Part shown: in pieces, positions 22,501 through 37,500 of the stretch | Position numbering within the stretch: position 1 is the stretch's first letter | Layout: the number at the start of each line of letters is the position of its first letter | DNA from: Hippasteria phrygiana | Lineage: Eukaryota; Echinodermata; Asteroidea; Valvatida; Goniasteridae | Reading direction: 5' to 3' | DNA: 64,000 nucleotides | Assembly: GCA_037893225.1 (NCBI GenBank) | Contig: JAZGUH010000199.1 | Span: 2,418,001 to 2,482,000 of the forward strand | The notes under the pieces: model-generated | Seen by the model: only the letters and a program-made list of their open reading frames with translations | The model's database searches: none | Told to the model about the DNA's origin: nothing | Made by a program: the position numbers and the translations under genes

Positions 22501-25500
22501 TTACAGATTTCCATGGTCAATTTGCCACGGTATTACCATGGTAAACCACCATATAACCATGGTAACAACAGTAATATCATGGTAACAATTAATGTCATGG
22601 TAGTACCATGGTTTTACAATTGATTTACTGTGGTAACCACCATATAACCTTGATTACCACGGTAATACCATGGTACTTTTTCGTAAGGATTGCAAGAGAT
22701 GTTTTTGCCTTTGCTTTCAGTTAAGCAAAAAATAGTCAACGGGCAAATTTATTCAGATGTGAAATTGATTACTTTGTGTCTGTTTTCATAGGGTCAAGTG
22801 GCATTCACAGCAACGGGAGACCGTGTGACAAGGACGCAGATTGAGCAGATGATAGGTAGGGTGGTATTTGAATTTAAATCTGTGGATCCGTTTGGACGCT
22901 ACGCTTTGCAGTCTAGTGTACCGGACTCGAGATCTTGCAGATTGTGGGTTCGAGTCCACAAGGGTTATGGGGCTTGCGTCCTTGAGCAAGACGCTTTGTC
23001 ACAAGTTGCTTCTCTCCACCCAGGAGTAAATGGGTACCTTTTCGGGCAGTGATGGTTCTATGTGTTCGATTAGACCAACTTGCGGCTGGTGCTGTATTCT
23101 GCTCATGGAGCTGAGAAGATTTCAGGACTGATTAATAGGCCTGGTGAGCAGGGGTAATAATGTAGTGCCTTGATGTGATTGTGGTGGATATGTGCGCTTT
23201 ACAAACATTATTATTAGAATCTCAACAGTAACTTGGGCCAATCCAAACGCCACTTTGTCCACCCCTTTGACTGTCACTCCCAATTCAGCCAAGCTCAGCC
23301 AAGCTCAGCCAAGGGCAAGTTTGATCAAGAACTATAATTAAAGGCAGTGTACATGATTGGTCATTGTTGCAATTTTCAGAAATGGGCGGATTTGGGGGTT
23401 AGTATTTTATAGGAAATATCGTTCCACTGACCTGTTCAAAGTTTTGCATTGTTGGATGGCGAGAAAAACGGGGCTCGTTTTCAACCGGCGGGCGGATGAT
23501 AGCCTTTAGTCAAGGCACGCGTGGCTATCTGGGCGCGTGACGCGCCCCAGATATGCCATGGCGCCATCATGTCTGGGGCGCGCTACTCGTCCGGGTAGCC
23601 ACGCGCGCCTTGACTAACGGATCCAGGGCAGCAGGGGGCGGATCCAGGAATTTTTGCAGGGGGGGTTTCTGAAATTTGCCCCGAAAAGTGACTCCAAAAA
23701 TGTTCCACCTGCGAAAAAAAATTTACAAAGGGGGGGGGGGCGCCATTTAACCTCTTTGTTTTGTTCTCACCCATAGGCAAAATAAGACCTGTATTTGCAA
23801 GGCGTAGGCCCCTACAAGCAAAAGCAAAAAAAAAAAAAAAATTGCCAACGAGCAGGGGGTTTTTGACCCCCAAAACTCCCCCCCCCCCCCCTGGATCCGC
23901 GCCTGGGCAGTTTTCCCAACGATTTCCAGCTGGAAACGATATATATTTCCACTTTTCTTGACGACAGCACACCTGGTGCCATCATTTCACAGGATGATTG
24001 AGACTACTATTAACTTCCAGTCTAGTAATGTATTTCGTAATAATTCAGTGAAAAAAAATTGGAGGATTACCAATCGTGTACACTACCCTTAACTGTTAAC
24101 AATTGTTGGCAGAATCCAGGCTCGTCGATCGTGTCTAGTCACCCATCTAAAACCAGCCTACAGGGCATATAGCCGAACTGGTTCTCGGGGTACAGGTTGC
24201 AAATAGGCTCAAAATTACCTACCTCCAACCTGACCCCATTTTGCTTGCTCTGAAAGTTCTGGGTTTTTTAAGAGCATTTTTAAGAGCATGTTTCCCTTCA
24301 TCTTATGATATTTCCAACCTCAAGAGGAATATTGATTCCTACATGTACCTCTTGTATCTTGGATTCTTTTTCTTTTTGTAGCTCCGTACCTTGAGTGGCT
24401 ATAAGCCTCGTTAATTTTTTTATTTTTTTTTTTAAAGCAGTTGCGGGGATTGTAAAGATACATTGTACCACCTCAGTCATGGATTGTCAGTTAATTCTGA
24501 ACATTTGGAATGAATAGGCCTAGGGAAATCAACACTGTTATAGTGTTTAGCTATTTTTTTCCCTCAAGAATAGTCCTTCCCCTTTTTTTTGGGGGGGGGG
24601 GGGGGAGGGGGGAACATTGGAAAGATTTTCCATACTTGAAGTTGTCTTACCCAGTTCTTAGTATTTGGAGTCGAAGCGAGATTTCTTCTCACAAATGCGA
24701 CGGCTGATTTTTTGGTTTCAGATGGCAAGTACAGGAAGATCGCTTACTATGACTCCCTTCAAGACAACCTGACGTGGCTTGTCCCTGTGAGGTGGGAAGG
24801 TAAAGGCATCGGCCATTTATTCTGTAATCTTTTTATTGATTGAGCTTTTACGTGGATTACAGTCCTGCAAAACTGTGGATCAAAACTGCATGTGACCTGG
24901 CAGCTCAAAATGAGAGCAAAGTCGCACTTGGGCTTTCTGAGTTTTACAAGCAGAAACAACCATTTTTTTTCACTTGAAAGTCAATTTTGGGATTTTTTCA
25001 TTTTTTAATTTGCAAAACCCCGTTCTATCAAATCCTAAAGTTTAAAAACTGGAATTAATCTCAAAATAAAATGTGGGGGTGCTTTGTTCTTTTTTTAAAT
25101 GTGAGTTACAGCCGAATGTTACTGAAAACAACTTTGGAAAACATTTGGAAAAGTACATTTTCGGAAACTGGCAGAATTCTGCCAGTTTTTGTCACGCGTC
25201 TACCAGACCTAATATTCATCAGAAATATTCAGAATATTTTGGTCTGGGAACCAGACTAATGTGAGTTATAGCATGTACAGGTCATTAACTTCGGGCTTCA
25301 TTTTCTCATATAGCGGGGCCCAGAAATGAGCTACAACATATAATATGTCAAAGATCATTGCATGTATATTCAGGAAATACCGCAATCTCTATTTTCAACT
25401 TTTGCTACTTTACTCCCATTTCGTGGTGCCAGGTCACAAATGATTACACAGGCACGAGGACGAACTTTGAAACAAGATTTCATTGATATTCTGAAAATTC

Positions 25501-28500
25501 TCCAACAGAAAGATCTCCCGGAACAATTGAAGGAAACGTGTTACTGTTCCAAAATATTGTCCATCTTAGTGTATGTAAAACTTCTTAACCACAACTGTGC
25601 ATAGAATGAGAAACAATGGATATTTTAAAAAGCAAGACCGACTAGGTGACAGAAAGGGAGAGACACAGGGGGAGAGCAAGCGAGCCATACATGCAACAAG
25701 ACCACACAGACAGCAAGATGGCGCAACAAGACCGTCTGCGTCGACATGAGCGCATTGGGGGGAAAATGAAGTGCGTTTTTATTGACTTTGCCCCCACGCT
25801 CTTCAGCTGTCGCTCGGCGATCCCATTGTAGCGTAATGCAATTGGTATCGACTGTTTGCAAGCCCCTAAACCCCCAACCCCCTCCACTCTCTCTTTCGCA
25901 AAGATCCATTCCAGCGTTTGTGACATAACAACATGGTCTGAGAACAATCCGAGCCCACAGGATTATTTCCGTACCTCCCATCCTCGAAATAAAACATAAA
26001 CAGTTGAAGAAAATAGGAAATCTGAAGTCCTCTGCGGAACAGCGGGGAAGATCTTGTTTGGTGAAATCAAGAATGTGTGAACAGATTTAAGCTAAATATA
26101 ACATGGAAATTGAGACAGAGGAGATATTTTGGATGCATCAATGGAAGCAACTCACCCGAAGGATTTGAGAGATTCTTAAAGGGGAAAGTGAAGCGGTTTG
26201 ACCTAAACCTTGGATTAAAAGGGGGGGATGTTCCCCTCGGAGCACAAAATACACAGCTAATGAAACATCTTGTCTGGGAAATTGCGAATGTGTGAAGATA
26301 TTGAGTCAAATATATGGAAACCGATAGAGGAGATATTTGTCATACATTGAAAATAACTACTTTCCCGTAGGATTTGGGGAAATGCTTGAAGGGGAAAGTG
26401 TGAAGGAGTTTTACCCAAAATTTGGACTTTTTATTTAGTAAGCCCTTTTAATAGTGTTTATTGATTGGTCAGTTTGTGAGTCTGTCGTCCTTTCGGTAAT
26501 TGTGTTTCGGACCTTTAGCGTACTTGTACTGGCCAGACATAGGCTTGAAGGCAACGTGGTACTTTATTGTATGGACTTGGGGATAATGGAAAGCCCGTAA
26601 GCACGGTATTGAGCGTGGCTAGTTTCTCTGGAGTTGCGCCTTCAGAATTGAAATGTTCAGTTCATGAAAGAATGTTCATGCGTTGAATTGTCTCCTGAGG
26701 ATATTATTACACATTATGTCTTAAAGGTGTGATATAGCATTGGCAGAGCTGATAACATTTGTAGGTGAAGGTACATTACAATAAAACAAGAAAATTATTT
26801 CTGCCATGAAATATTTTTTTTTGTTAAGTTACTTTTGAGAGCTGTTTATCTAAAATCGTAAAAATATCACAAAACCTGCCGGAACTGTGCAACACCAAAC
26901 ACAAAAAAGTTATCTGTCATATTGTTTATGATTTCTCTACTGCCGCAGTGACAACTTTTAGATAAATGGCACCAGCAGGTAGATGGGACTTTAAATAGAA
27001 CCGGCTCTCAAAAGTACTTTTTTTAAATTATATTATGTCAGAAATAATTACCTGTTTTATTGTAATATCTACATGTACATTAACCCTAACTCCCTAGGGT
27101 GTGTGGAAAATTGTATTAAAATTGGAGGATTCAGGACTGTCGGGGGTTAAACTACAAAACAATGCCGATTCCTCTCGGCAATCAAACATCCTTTTTAATA
27201 TTGCACTCTACTTCTTTTGTTACGAAAAAGAAATATTTAAAAATTAGCCAGATTTTACAGTGATTGCCGGTTTGGATCTGTGCAGCTTGTAAAAAAAAAA
27301 CCAGAGGTTGTTCAACCATTTGCTGTTTTACTTGTAGGCCATCTCGCCATGAGCTCTGTCGTTTTCAAAGTGGTGCCCACGTTTTTCCCCCAAGTGCCAG
27401 CCTTTGACGTGTTCTGCTCGATCGGAACTTTATTAAAAAATAAACGGCATGTCTTGCCGGCGGGCACGGCAAGCCATCGCCTCGCGTCGCTATCAATTAT
27501 CGTTCGACTCACACTCTCTCTCTCGGTCTCGGTCTTGTTCAACCTTGTAAAATGTTGTTGCCAGCTTTTTGGACGAGCTGAACATGTATTACGTTTACCC
27601 AGAGAGGGATTTTTTTTTGTGGGTAAGTCCTCGAAGTGTTTGGAAGTGAGTGGATATCAAGGCTATAATGGCCACAGTCTGCTGCGTGAAAGGCGGTATT
27701 TGTGATGCGAACATTTCTTAAGTCGCGGGGATGCTTGCTCAATCTTTTAAGGGATTGTGATCTTAAGATGCAATCTTTCTTCTACTTCCCTCCCCCTCCT
27801 AAAAAATACTTAAATTGATGAAAAAAATGTAATTTTGAAAATGCCCTGGGCTGATGTACGTGTCGTTTTAAGAGTATTTACCCAGCTCTGCCCATAAAGG
27901 CTTGGTTATTATAAGTGTGCGACTGTACGCGATCGGTGGATCCGCACAGTCACATGATTGCGCTGCGCATTCACGCAATCTATTATTTGTGTGAGCGTCG
28001 GTCATTCACTCGAGCATCGACCGATCGCGCAATGCAGACGTTGCGTGATCTGCCGCTCATGTGAAGCAGTTTTGCCGCACGATCTTAAACAGTTTTGCCG
28101 CCCGGTCGTAATTTGTTTGAAATTTTTGGAACCTTAAAAAAGTCGTGGGGACAGAGAATTTTGCCTGTACTGGTAACGCAAAGTGGAAATAAACCTATAT
28201 CTTATTGAGGTGGATGTTTTGAATTTCATTTTTAAAGTGCACTTGAGGCTTTGTTGGCATAAATTATTTAAATTTTTCTTTTTTTTCTTGGGTGGCGGGA
28301 TAGGTTAAAATCCAAAGTCACGATTGCAAATTCTCATTACTCCAAATATTTTTGAAGCTGTGACAGACACTGTATCCAAGAACATCCCTGCAAATATAGC
28401 TGTTGGGGATTGCAAAATATTTACACTGGGATGCCCCAAAGCAAACATTTACTAGAAAATACAGCGGCCAGCTTCCCACTCGACCGCCCCGCTCGCCCCA

Positions 28501-31500
28501 CTCGCCTGTCCACTCGCCTGTCCACCCGCCCACCCGCCCAGGCCTGGGTTAGACATCTGTCAGCCAAGATGTTGCATGCCTTGAATATAAACCAGAATAA
28601 ACATTAACAGCTGGGCTGCAAGCCACCGGCCGAAACCTCCTTCACCAAGGGGTGAGATGGATCATGGTTGTTTGTCTTCCAGAGGTCATGTTTATGGTGT
28701 CAGGATAATATTTAGGGGCAGTTTTATAGAAGCGGCAGTTCGGTTTGTGACTGATGTAAGCAGCAGAATTGTGTCAAGAATTTGATCTGTTAAATCTGTC
28801 ACTTTGAGGTTCTGTTTGATCACACTTTGGTTTCCACACTGTCGGCCTGCTACATTTTGTTTTCTTCAATTGCTGCACATTTAGCGAGGATGTCTTTGCT
28901 ACATGAAATTTTAGGAGTGGGAATAAAAAAAAAATTTGGGGGGGGGGGCTCAAATTTTTTGGGGGGTAAGTTACAACCTGATTTGGGAAAATTTGGATTT
29001 TAGTATATTAAAATTTCTTATTGATTTGAATTTTCAAAAAAAAATTGATTGAAATTTTATGTGCTTATATATGGGCTCTACTGCTCTTAAATCTAGTTTT
29101 TTGTTTTGTTCTTTTTTCTTTAAAAAAAATATTTTGGGGGAGAAAGTTATACTAATTTCATTGATATGGTAAATTATACCAGAGTATAATTTTTCTGGAA
29201 CACATGATGGTGGGAGTAGTATGATTTTTTATTTTTTATAATTTGTAACTTTTTGTCAATGTGAGGAAATAAAGGACTGAGTTCCAAACAAAAAGAGCAA
29301 TAATGTAATTACTGCATAGTACTGATATTAAAAGCTAGAACAAAATTATTGTGAAGAGCATTTTCTTTTTTTTCCCCGTAATTCTTTTATTTTGTTTTTG
29401 CCGCAATTCTTTTTTGTTTTTAAGTGTTGTCATTACCAAGGATCAGTAAATGTCATTGAAATTGATACTCAGTCAGATACTCAATCTCCAACAGATATTA
29501 TATTTCACAAATTAATCTAAAAATGTTTCCTGCAAGGCTGCGAATATTACATTAATTCTCTGATGAAACTGTACAAGGCCTTGAGTCGTACATCCGACGC
29601 GTTGCATTCTGTGAGAGGACGTTGGGTAGAAACGGCCAACCTTCCCCGCGACCGCTGATGGGCCTCATCATCGCCGCGTATGCATACATAATTGCGTGCA
29701 ATTTGATTTATTACAATAACTGGACGTAATTGGCGTGAAGACGCAGGGTGTAATGGTTGTGAGTATCACTTGATTAGGGGTAACGAGATACGACATTTCA
29801 GGGAAGAGAGGAAGTGGAAAATGCCCAGAAGTGGTTTTTAAAATGAAAGAAAATATTATTCTGCTAATAACAGATGCTTGAAGATATACTCTCTGCTTGT
29901 TTCAAGTTTCACGCGGAAAAATAGAATATTGTTAATTTTTTTATTTTTTTTTATTAAAAACTGTTTCAATCTAGCAATTAAAAAAACCTGAAAAATTGAA
30001 CAAATAATCTTCCCACATTTAGTTATCGTTATCGATTAATGATTTTTCAAGTGTCAAATTATTTGCAGATAGACAATTCATTTCCCGCAGGATGAAACTT
30101 TTGTGCACGAAAGTAACTAAAATAAAAATAAAAATCTGAGGGTTGCAGACTCCTAAAGTGAAAACAAGTCAATTTTTTTGTTACAATAAACAATTTGAAA
30201 ATCATCCAATATTCCTGGTTTTGAAACTAGTGAATTATTATTCTATCATCAAACAAACCATAAGGTTTTATTATTCTCATAGTTTTGTTCTTGTTTTTCT
30301 TGTGAAAATTTTCATTCCAATAATTTCCTTCAAAAGGAAGTGGATGAATGTAATTGGTGAAGAGATATGCCTGTGTTTGATCAAACACCAGTCCCCGATC
30401 CCAGAAGGCATTTTCAGCCAACAAAAGGTGACCTTTCCCTGAATGTCGCGGGCACAGGCTAGTTCATTGCCATCGTTTTGTAGCAGCAGCACGGCCCACA
30501 GTTAAAAGGACACGTGACGCCGTGTCCAATTGACTGATTACAGTAGTATTGCGAGAAGGTAGCTGGCGAAATATTGTCCAGTCACGTAATTTGGTGCAAA
30601 ATGGCAAAATGTCTGTGTAAAAGTACGATAGGGTTGTTGAAGGGGCGTGGTTAAGTCACAAGTTGATAGGTAAATTACAGGGCAAGTTTTTTTTAAATGC
30701 TGCCATAATATTTTTTCCCCTCAGGAAACCAAACAAACGGGACAGTTTTTAAATTAATATCTGGGAGCTCATTTCTGCAGGTACCTTATCTGAAAAATCA
30801 ATTGCTTGAATGGGTTAAATTAAAAATTGACACCATTTACAAAATGGACGACTGACTTTTGTTCCCATTGAAGACGATGCAAATGTTGAGACCATAAAGA
30901 TGTTGATTGCTGAGAGAAGTCTGCGTCATTTTTAAATTTTTATGTAGATTGCATATTGTAAAATCAAACAAAAAGTAAAAATTCTGCCATGAAATACCAA
31001 AAAAAGTCACTTTTGACAGCTTTTTTATCAAGTCCCCTCTAGCGCAGCATAGCCCGCTGATGCCATTTGTCTAAAAGTCGTCGCTGCGGGCAGCAAACAA
31101 ATCGACGTCATAGGACGAAACTCCCCTTTTGTGCCTAGTGCTAGACACAAAAGGGGAGTTCGTCCTATGACATCAAAATTGTTTCCTGCCCCGCAGCGAC
31201 GACTTTTAGACAAATGGTACCATCGGGCTAGAGGCGACTTCATAAAATTAGCTCTCAAAAGTCACTTTTTTTGTATTTCATGGCAGAAATAATTTGCTGT
31301 TTGAATTTACAATACGCAATCTACATAAAAATGAAAAATTATGCAGACTTCTTTCACCACTGAACTTCCTCTTTAATATACCATTATTATACGTAAATAT
31401 CCCACTAATATTCCATTAACCCTAACCGTAATCCGCCTAGGGTGCATGCAAAATCATTTTAGGATATTACCATTAATATTCCATTATTAGTATACCATTA

Positions 31501-34500
31501 ATATAACATTATTTATTATGCTCCGAAATTACATTGTTTGCTGATATTAGTGAACAAGCTTCCATAAAGTATATTACAGTGAATCAGGAATAGACAGTGC
31601 TTGTGCATTTTTGCCAGTTCAGTTTAACTTTTGCAGTCTTGGTAAACCTTACCCGATTCAAATGTCCAAGTGTGAACACCAGTAAAAATGTAACCATTGG
31701 AATGTTTAAATTGTGTCGGTAAAATTTCACCAAAGTAATTCCTGTGTGAACAGTCAATTTTTACCAATGTCACACAAACATTAAGTCCAGTGCAATTGCA
31801 GCTGTAGAATACTCGCCATTGCCCGTTTTTTTTCCCTTTATAGGGAATGAGGTGCCGAAGGATGGTGTAGACACTAAGTCCGAGCTGAGGGTCATCTCCA
31901 AAAACCTCTTCATCCCCGTCTGCACACTGGCGGGACTAGCTATTATCTTTGCCTGTGTCTGCATCACCTTCAACATGTGCTTCCGACACACTGGGTGAGT
32001 CATAGCTGGGAATCGAACCCCAGACCATTCAAATAGCCATTCCGGTGTTCTACCTGCAAAGCATTTCTAGCCCCATTTCCATTGCAGAAAAGCATCCAAA
32101 AGTAGTTCTCCCAATCGGTCTCAATTGAAACTGAGACCAATCCAGGAATCGAACCCCAAACCTCTGGCTAGCAATTCCAGTGTTGTACCTGCAAAGCTTA
32201 TAGTAGCCCTCAGCCCTGTTCTCATAAATGTTATCCAGTAGTGCTCCCAAATGCTTTGAGGAGAGAGTAATTGTGACCAATCCAGGAATCGAACCTCAGA
32301 CCTCCAGATAGCTATTTAGGTAATCTGCATGTGCAGCTTACTAGCCATATTCTCAGTGTAAAAATAACACTGGTTAACTCCTGTCAGTCTGAAGCTGATG
32401 CAGGAATCGAACCCTAGACCACTTAAAAGCCCTTTGCATCGTTGTACCTGCTTTACTTTACTTTACTTTACTAGTCTAAACTCCCTAGTCGTGTTCCCAA
32501 CACACAGACAAATTTGACCGCTCCAGTAATCGAACTTCTGACCTCCAGATAGCCATTCCGGTGTTCTACCTGCAGAGCTTTACTAGCTTGTAGAAAAGTG
32601 TCTAAATTTACTAGTAGTGCCAACATACATTGTTCCTCCTTGAGAAAAGTCCACAACCTGTGAGTGAGCGTGTCTCTGTTTGCCTCCTCTCCCTCGTAGG
32701 TACATCAGCTGTTCTCAGCCTCATATCAACAACCTGACGGCCGTTGGCTGCATAATTGGCCTGATGAGTGTCTTCCTGATGGGACTGGACGGTCAGTATG
32801 TCAGCGAAGACCAGTTCCCCATGATCTGCAGTGTAAGTCACGCTGGCCCTGAATAAAGGGATTTAAACTGTGATGGTCAGGTCTGGATTCTGTCAAGAAT
32901 TACCTTGAAATAGTCTTACAACTGTCAAACTCTTGAATACGCAACAGCCACGGTTTATAAAAGACCACTTGGCTCGTTGTCGTTTATATGTGCATTCCTG
33001 CACATATTCAATCCATTGTTTGCCTATTGTGTGCATTACGCTTGACTGCACAAGCCCGTATTGGCATACCAGCACCCCATCAATAACAGCCGGACACAAG
33101 GGGTTAAAGCTTCTGCTCTGTTCAGAACAATCAGTCTCAAGGTTATTTTTGGCTTGTAAAGATTGGGTTATCACACTTTTATTCCCATTCATAAATGCCT
33201 TTTTTTTTATTTTTTTATTATTTTTCTAAATCTTCAGTGTTGTAATATTGGCTTGTGATTGTACAACCGATTGTACTACATGTAAAAAGAGTATTGAATA
33301 TTTATTTTGCTCACTTCTGCTTAAGTTTACGTTGGCTTGGATTTCCGAGTAAAATGTAAAGAAATTCATAAGGCGGCCTTGAAGATTTAAAGACCTACTA
33401 TACCCAAAGTTTAATTCTCTAAAAAAGATTAGTATCTGGATTATGAATTATAAGAAACCAAATTCGTGCTAAATATTGTTATTTTCTATCCATCATTATT
33501 AATTGACGGACGAGAGAAAGATGCTAATTAAATATTTATATTTCGCGCTTACTCCAAGTTCTCCCCCTGCTGCCGTCGGCGGCGCGCTGTTAGCCTTGAC
33601 GTCATCGTGTGTAGTCATCCATACTAAACTCAGATTTGGAATTGAAATAGTAGGCTTACATGATGGGATACAGAGACCAAGTTAATTCAACATGTATTCT
33701 GTGTAAATACCGCGTACTCATGTATGAACTTGTACCAAGTGCAACGATCGGACTACACACCATGACGTCACGCGCAATAAATGCATAACGCATGACATGC
33801 AAATAAGGACGTGACGTACGCTTTTTCAGACGATAGGATTTTCAAAAGTGAGCCAATTTAAAAAAAATATTTAAAATTAAAAAGACAAAAACAACATATT
33901 TGTTGGTGTGTATTGCTCTCTATATTGACATATCTGTAGACTGAGACAATAATTTCACATTTTTTCAAAGCGTTCTACCAGGTCATTAATAATCAAGGCT
34001 ATTTGCCCGTCACTTGTAACCGGTTACTGTACACGATGGATGCATGGGTTGTACACATTAGTCCATGTGTGTTGTGTATGTCGCATGAACAAATGTTTGC
34101 ACTGCGTCTGTTCTATACATATTCGGGATGTGGAGCAGTGACGGTGGATAGTGACTGCATGTCTTGATCTTGACTACCACAGCTCCCTATCCACTGATAG
34201 ACTCCGGCAAGAACTACAGATAAGCAATGATTAACTGAGTAGCTTCCATTCCCAAAAGAGAGGAAGCCATCTTGTATTAAAGAATTCTCTCTTTTTTTAT
34301 TCCTGAGTGCATTGCGGGGTACTACCACAAACAAATGCAATCTTTTATTCGTGGTATTTCTTGAAGGGCCATCGACACTCATCGCTGATGTGGTGACATT
34401 AGTTTGGGGATTTTTGCTTTTTGTATACATTGTAGAGTTGAAATGAACACGGGTCTTTCGGATTATTGGAATGGAACGCGCTACGCAGTCGCTTTTGTGG

Positions 34501-37500
34501 AAATTGAGTGAAGTTTTTGGACACAATTTGCATAGCTGTAAAAAGAGTATGACTTGTTTGAAAATGGGGCATGTTGTGAGCTTTTGTGAAATAATGTAGA
34601 AAACATAATTGTTGCTGGATCCTGCAAAAGAAAGACATATTTTTAACCTTTTTTGTTGGCATTGGAAAGAAAATATTTGTTACTTTATTGTGATATATCG
34701 CTGAGTTTTACATTATGAATAGTGACATTATGTGGGTGAAAACCTTAACAGTTCCTATTGATTTGCTTTGTGTAAGTCATTATTTAAGGGCCTGTAAGTC
34801 AAATGTAGCTCTGGCGACTTGTGACTCAGTTTGTTGGATGAGGTCACAATTGTCAAAAGGTCAGTTACATTTCAACCTTCATCCATGGAAAAGCAGGCGT
34901 AAGGGGATAATCTCTGGAACAATTGCCGCTAATCACATTTGGATTACCAAACTAATCCACAACCAGAAGATGGAATTTTTAATTTTGTTTTTATATTTTA
35001 GATTTATTGACCACATCCAACAGCAGTAGAACTTTCAATTACGGGAATGGGATAAATATTTTTTTAAAATAAATATATAACAAAAGACTTTTGCCCTTCT
35101 TGGTGTTATAGAGTACCGAAGTCTGACGTCAGTTGCCGCGGCAACTGGTTCGAAACACACGCAGTTTAGAATGTAATCTGGTTCCAAACATTGCATTTAT
35201 TGACGTCATCACTTCGGTACTCTATAGCACTGCATGTACATGTCATTATGCAGTAGACATTTTTAAAAATTCAAATTCTGTCAATTTATATATTTAGTTG
35301 CATGTTTGGTTGCATGCTTGGTTAGTCAGTTGAGTGGTTGGTTGGGGAGGGGAGGACTGCTTGATCCAAGTTTTTAAAACCAAAATGCCCCAACAAGTAG
35401 TCACTTCTTTGTTACTTTTTCCCATATTTGTTTTTTTAATCTAAATGCCCGTTTTTTTTCTTAATTTATAAATGCCTTTTTAAATCTTTATTTGTGTAAC
35501 TCTCTAACTCTGTTAAACATGACCACCATCTATTTGACACTGCATGTGTTAAGCGGTCCAAAAGTGACGTCACGTGGGAAGGATTTTTGTGTACGCCCTT
35601 TCAACAGCATGCACTGAACTTGATTTGTTATTATCCGTGAACTCATCGTCTGTTATCTCTTTCCAACAGGGCGGAATGAATTACTCTGCGTTGTTTTCCA
35701 TTAATTTTTATGTCGATAAAGAACGAGAATTATCTTAATGAAAATCCATCACAGTCAATTTGAGCATTCTGCCTGGCCAAAATGTTTTGTTTTTTGGTTT
35801 TCTTTTTTCTTTTTTTCTTTTTTTTGTGCTTTTTTTGCCGCTGGCATATCAAGGCATCTCAAACGTACTGGAAGCAATTGCATTACTAACAACACAGCCC
35901 ATTGATTAATCTGGCATTTTCACCTGCATGTACGACGGCCTGAGGCAGTTTTGTCCGGCCCGGCCGAGGTCCATGACAAACGAGCGGACTGATCGCCCCG
36001 CGTGCCCTTCACCTTTGTGTATAGCACGTGCACTTGCAGCCGTTGATGATATATGCCCCACGGACGTGATCACACAGGGAAGGGGGCATTCAACCTTGTT
36101 CAGTCTATGAAAATTTGGTTTGAGATGTCAACCAGAATTTGATGTTGCATGTGACAAATTCAGGGTACGGGATTTACCAAGGACTCTACCTGCAAACTCC
36201 CCCCCCCCCCCATGAAATTTGCAACAACCAAAGCAAAAACGTAAACAATCACCTTGCTTTGTATAAATTGTAAATATAACCACTTCTTTTTAATGTCTGG
36301 TTATTCTTGACTGTAATGTAGAATGTTTACATTAAAAATCTCATATGGGTATGCAAACAATCGGAGCATGTAGGGAGTATTTTTTATTGGGAAGCATATT
36401 CAATTTTCCACACCAAAATTTTGTATTTATATATTTTTGTTTTGGCAAACAATTTTGGCCTGTCAAAATATGTTGAAAGGGGATGGAGGATTCGGTTTCA
36501 GTTTTTCAAACACAGCACTTCCAATAGCCTTTACATTTACAAATGATTTACCATCCATTTAAAAAAGAAATAATTATTTAAATTATTCTTTTTTTTTGTG
36601 GGGGGTTAAATTGTCGAAGCTAAAAAATTCAAAATCAGAACAAAAAGCCTTTTGCAGCTTCAGGCCAGAAAAGCCAATAAAATGGTCAACACTCCCTACT
36701 GTTTTTTTCCCAGGATGGTTAAGGGTGCTTAAAATAAATGACTGTCATTTTTTTCCTAGGATGGTTGAAGGCGAGACACCTTGGTTATTATGCATGATAA
36801 AAGAACTTTGAATGTGACATCGTGAAGACGTTATTTTTTTGTTCAAATGTCACAAAAAAGAAATTGTGTATTTCATGCACATCAAATCTTACTTTTCTCT
36901 TACGGTTTTGTTCAAAAGAAACCTCCGTTTCCATGGAAGGTTGATATGTAATTAATTTTCTTTTCGAAATTGACATTTAACAGCTCTGCCACCGTACAAA
37001 AGGATATGACATTTTTGTTTGACAATGAGTTCATGTTTGACGATGAGGATATTTCCTCTACCCTGAAAAGCCTGGCTTCTCGGCAGTTATAGCGCTGCTG
37101 ATAATATCCATGCATGCTGAATCAAGAACACGTACAAGTGAACACGCTCCGCCGACCGTGTGATCAAACCGTTTCAGACAGCCAGATTGATCTCCGGTGC
37201 ATCATCAGAAGAATGTTTTCCTCGTATATGAAGTGCTTTCTCTCCCCTCCCCTTCCCCCGCGCCCCCCAGCCCCAGAGAGGAATGCTATGATGAGACACG
37301 CTCGGCCGAGCAAATCGGGACACGCTCTGGCGCTAATAATAGGGAGTCGGTTTTAGAATTTTACCAGGTCATGAAAAATTAGGTCACGGGGTAATGCGTG
37401 GCAGGATTCACATAATGGGGGAGCGTTCAAGGAAATATACAGCTCTGAAAAAAAATAGAAAATGATTGGACCGGCAATATTTTTACCACTTTACGTTACT

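Larger units (their letters stand above)
23338..24092. mobile_element. TTAA-flanked inverted-repeat element with two nested elements
   Basis: Left end TTAAAGGCAGTGTACATGAT, right end ATCGTGTACACTACCCTTAA, an inverted pair bounded by TTAA. A reverse-oriented relative is at 45863-46480. Comparison shows that the extra material here is two inserted elements (23507-23618 and 23632-23905). The TTAA flanks suggest a piggyBac-like non-autonomous element (inference). Confidence 0.75.
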
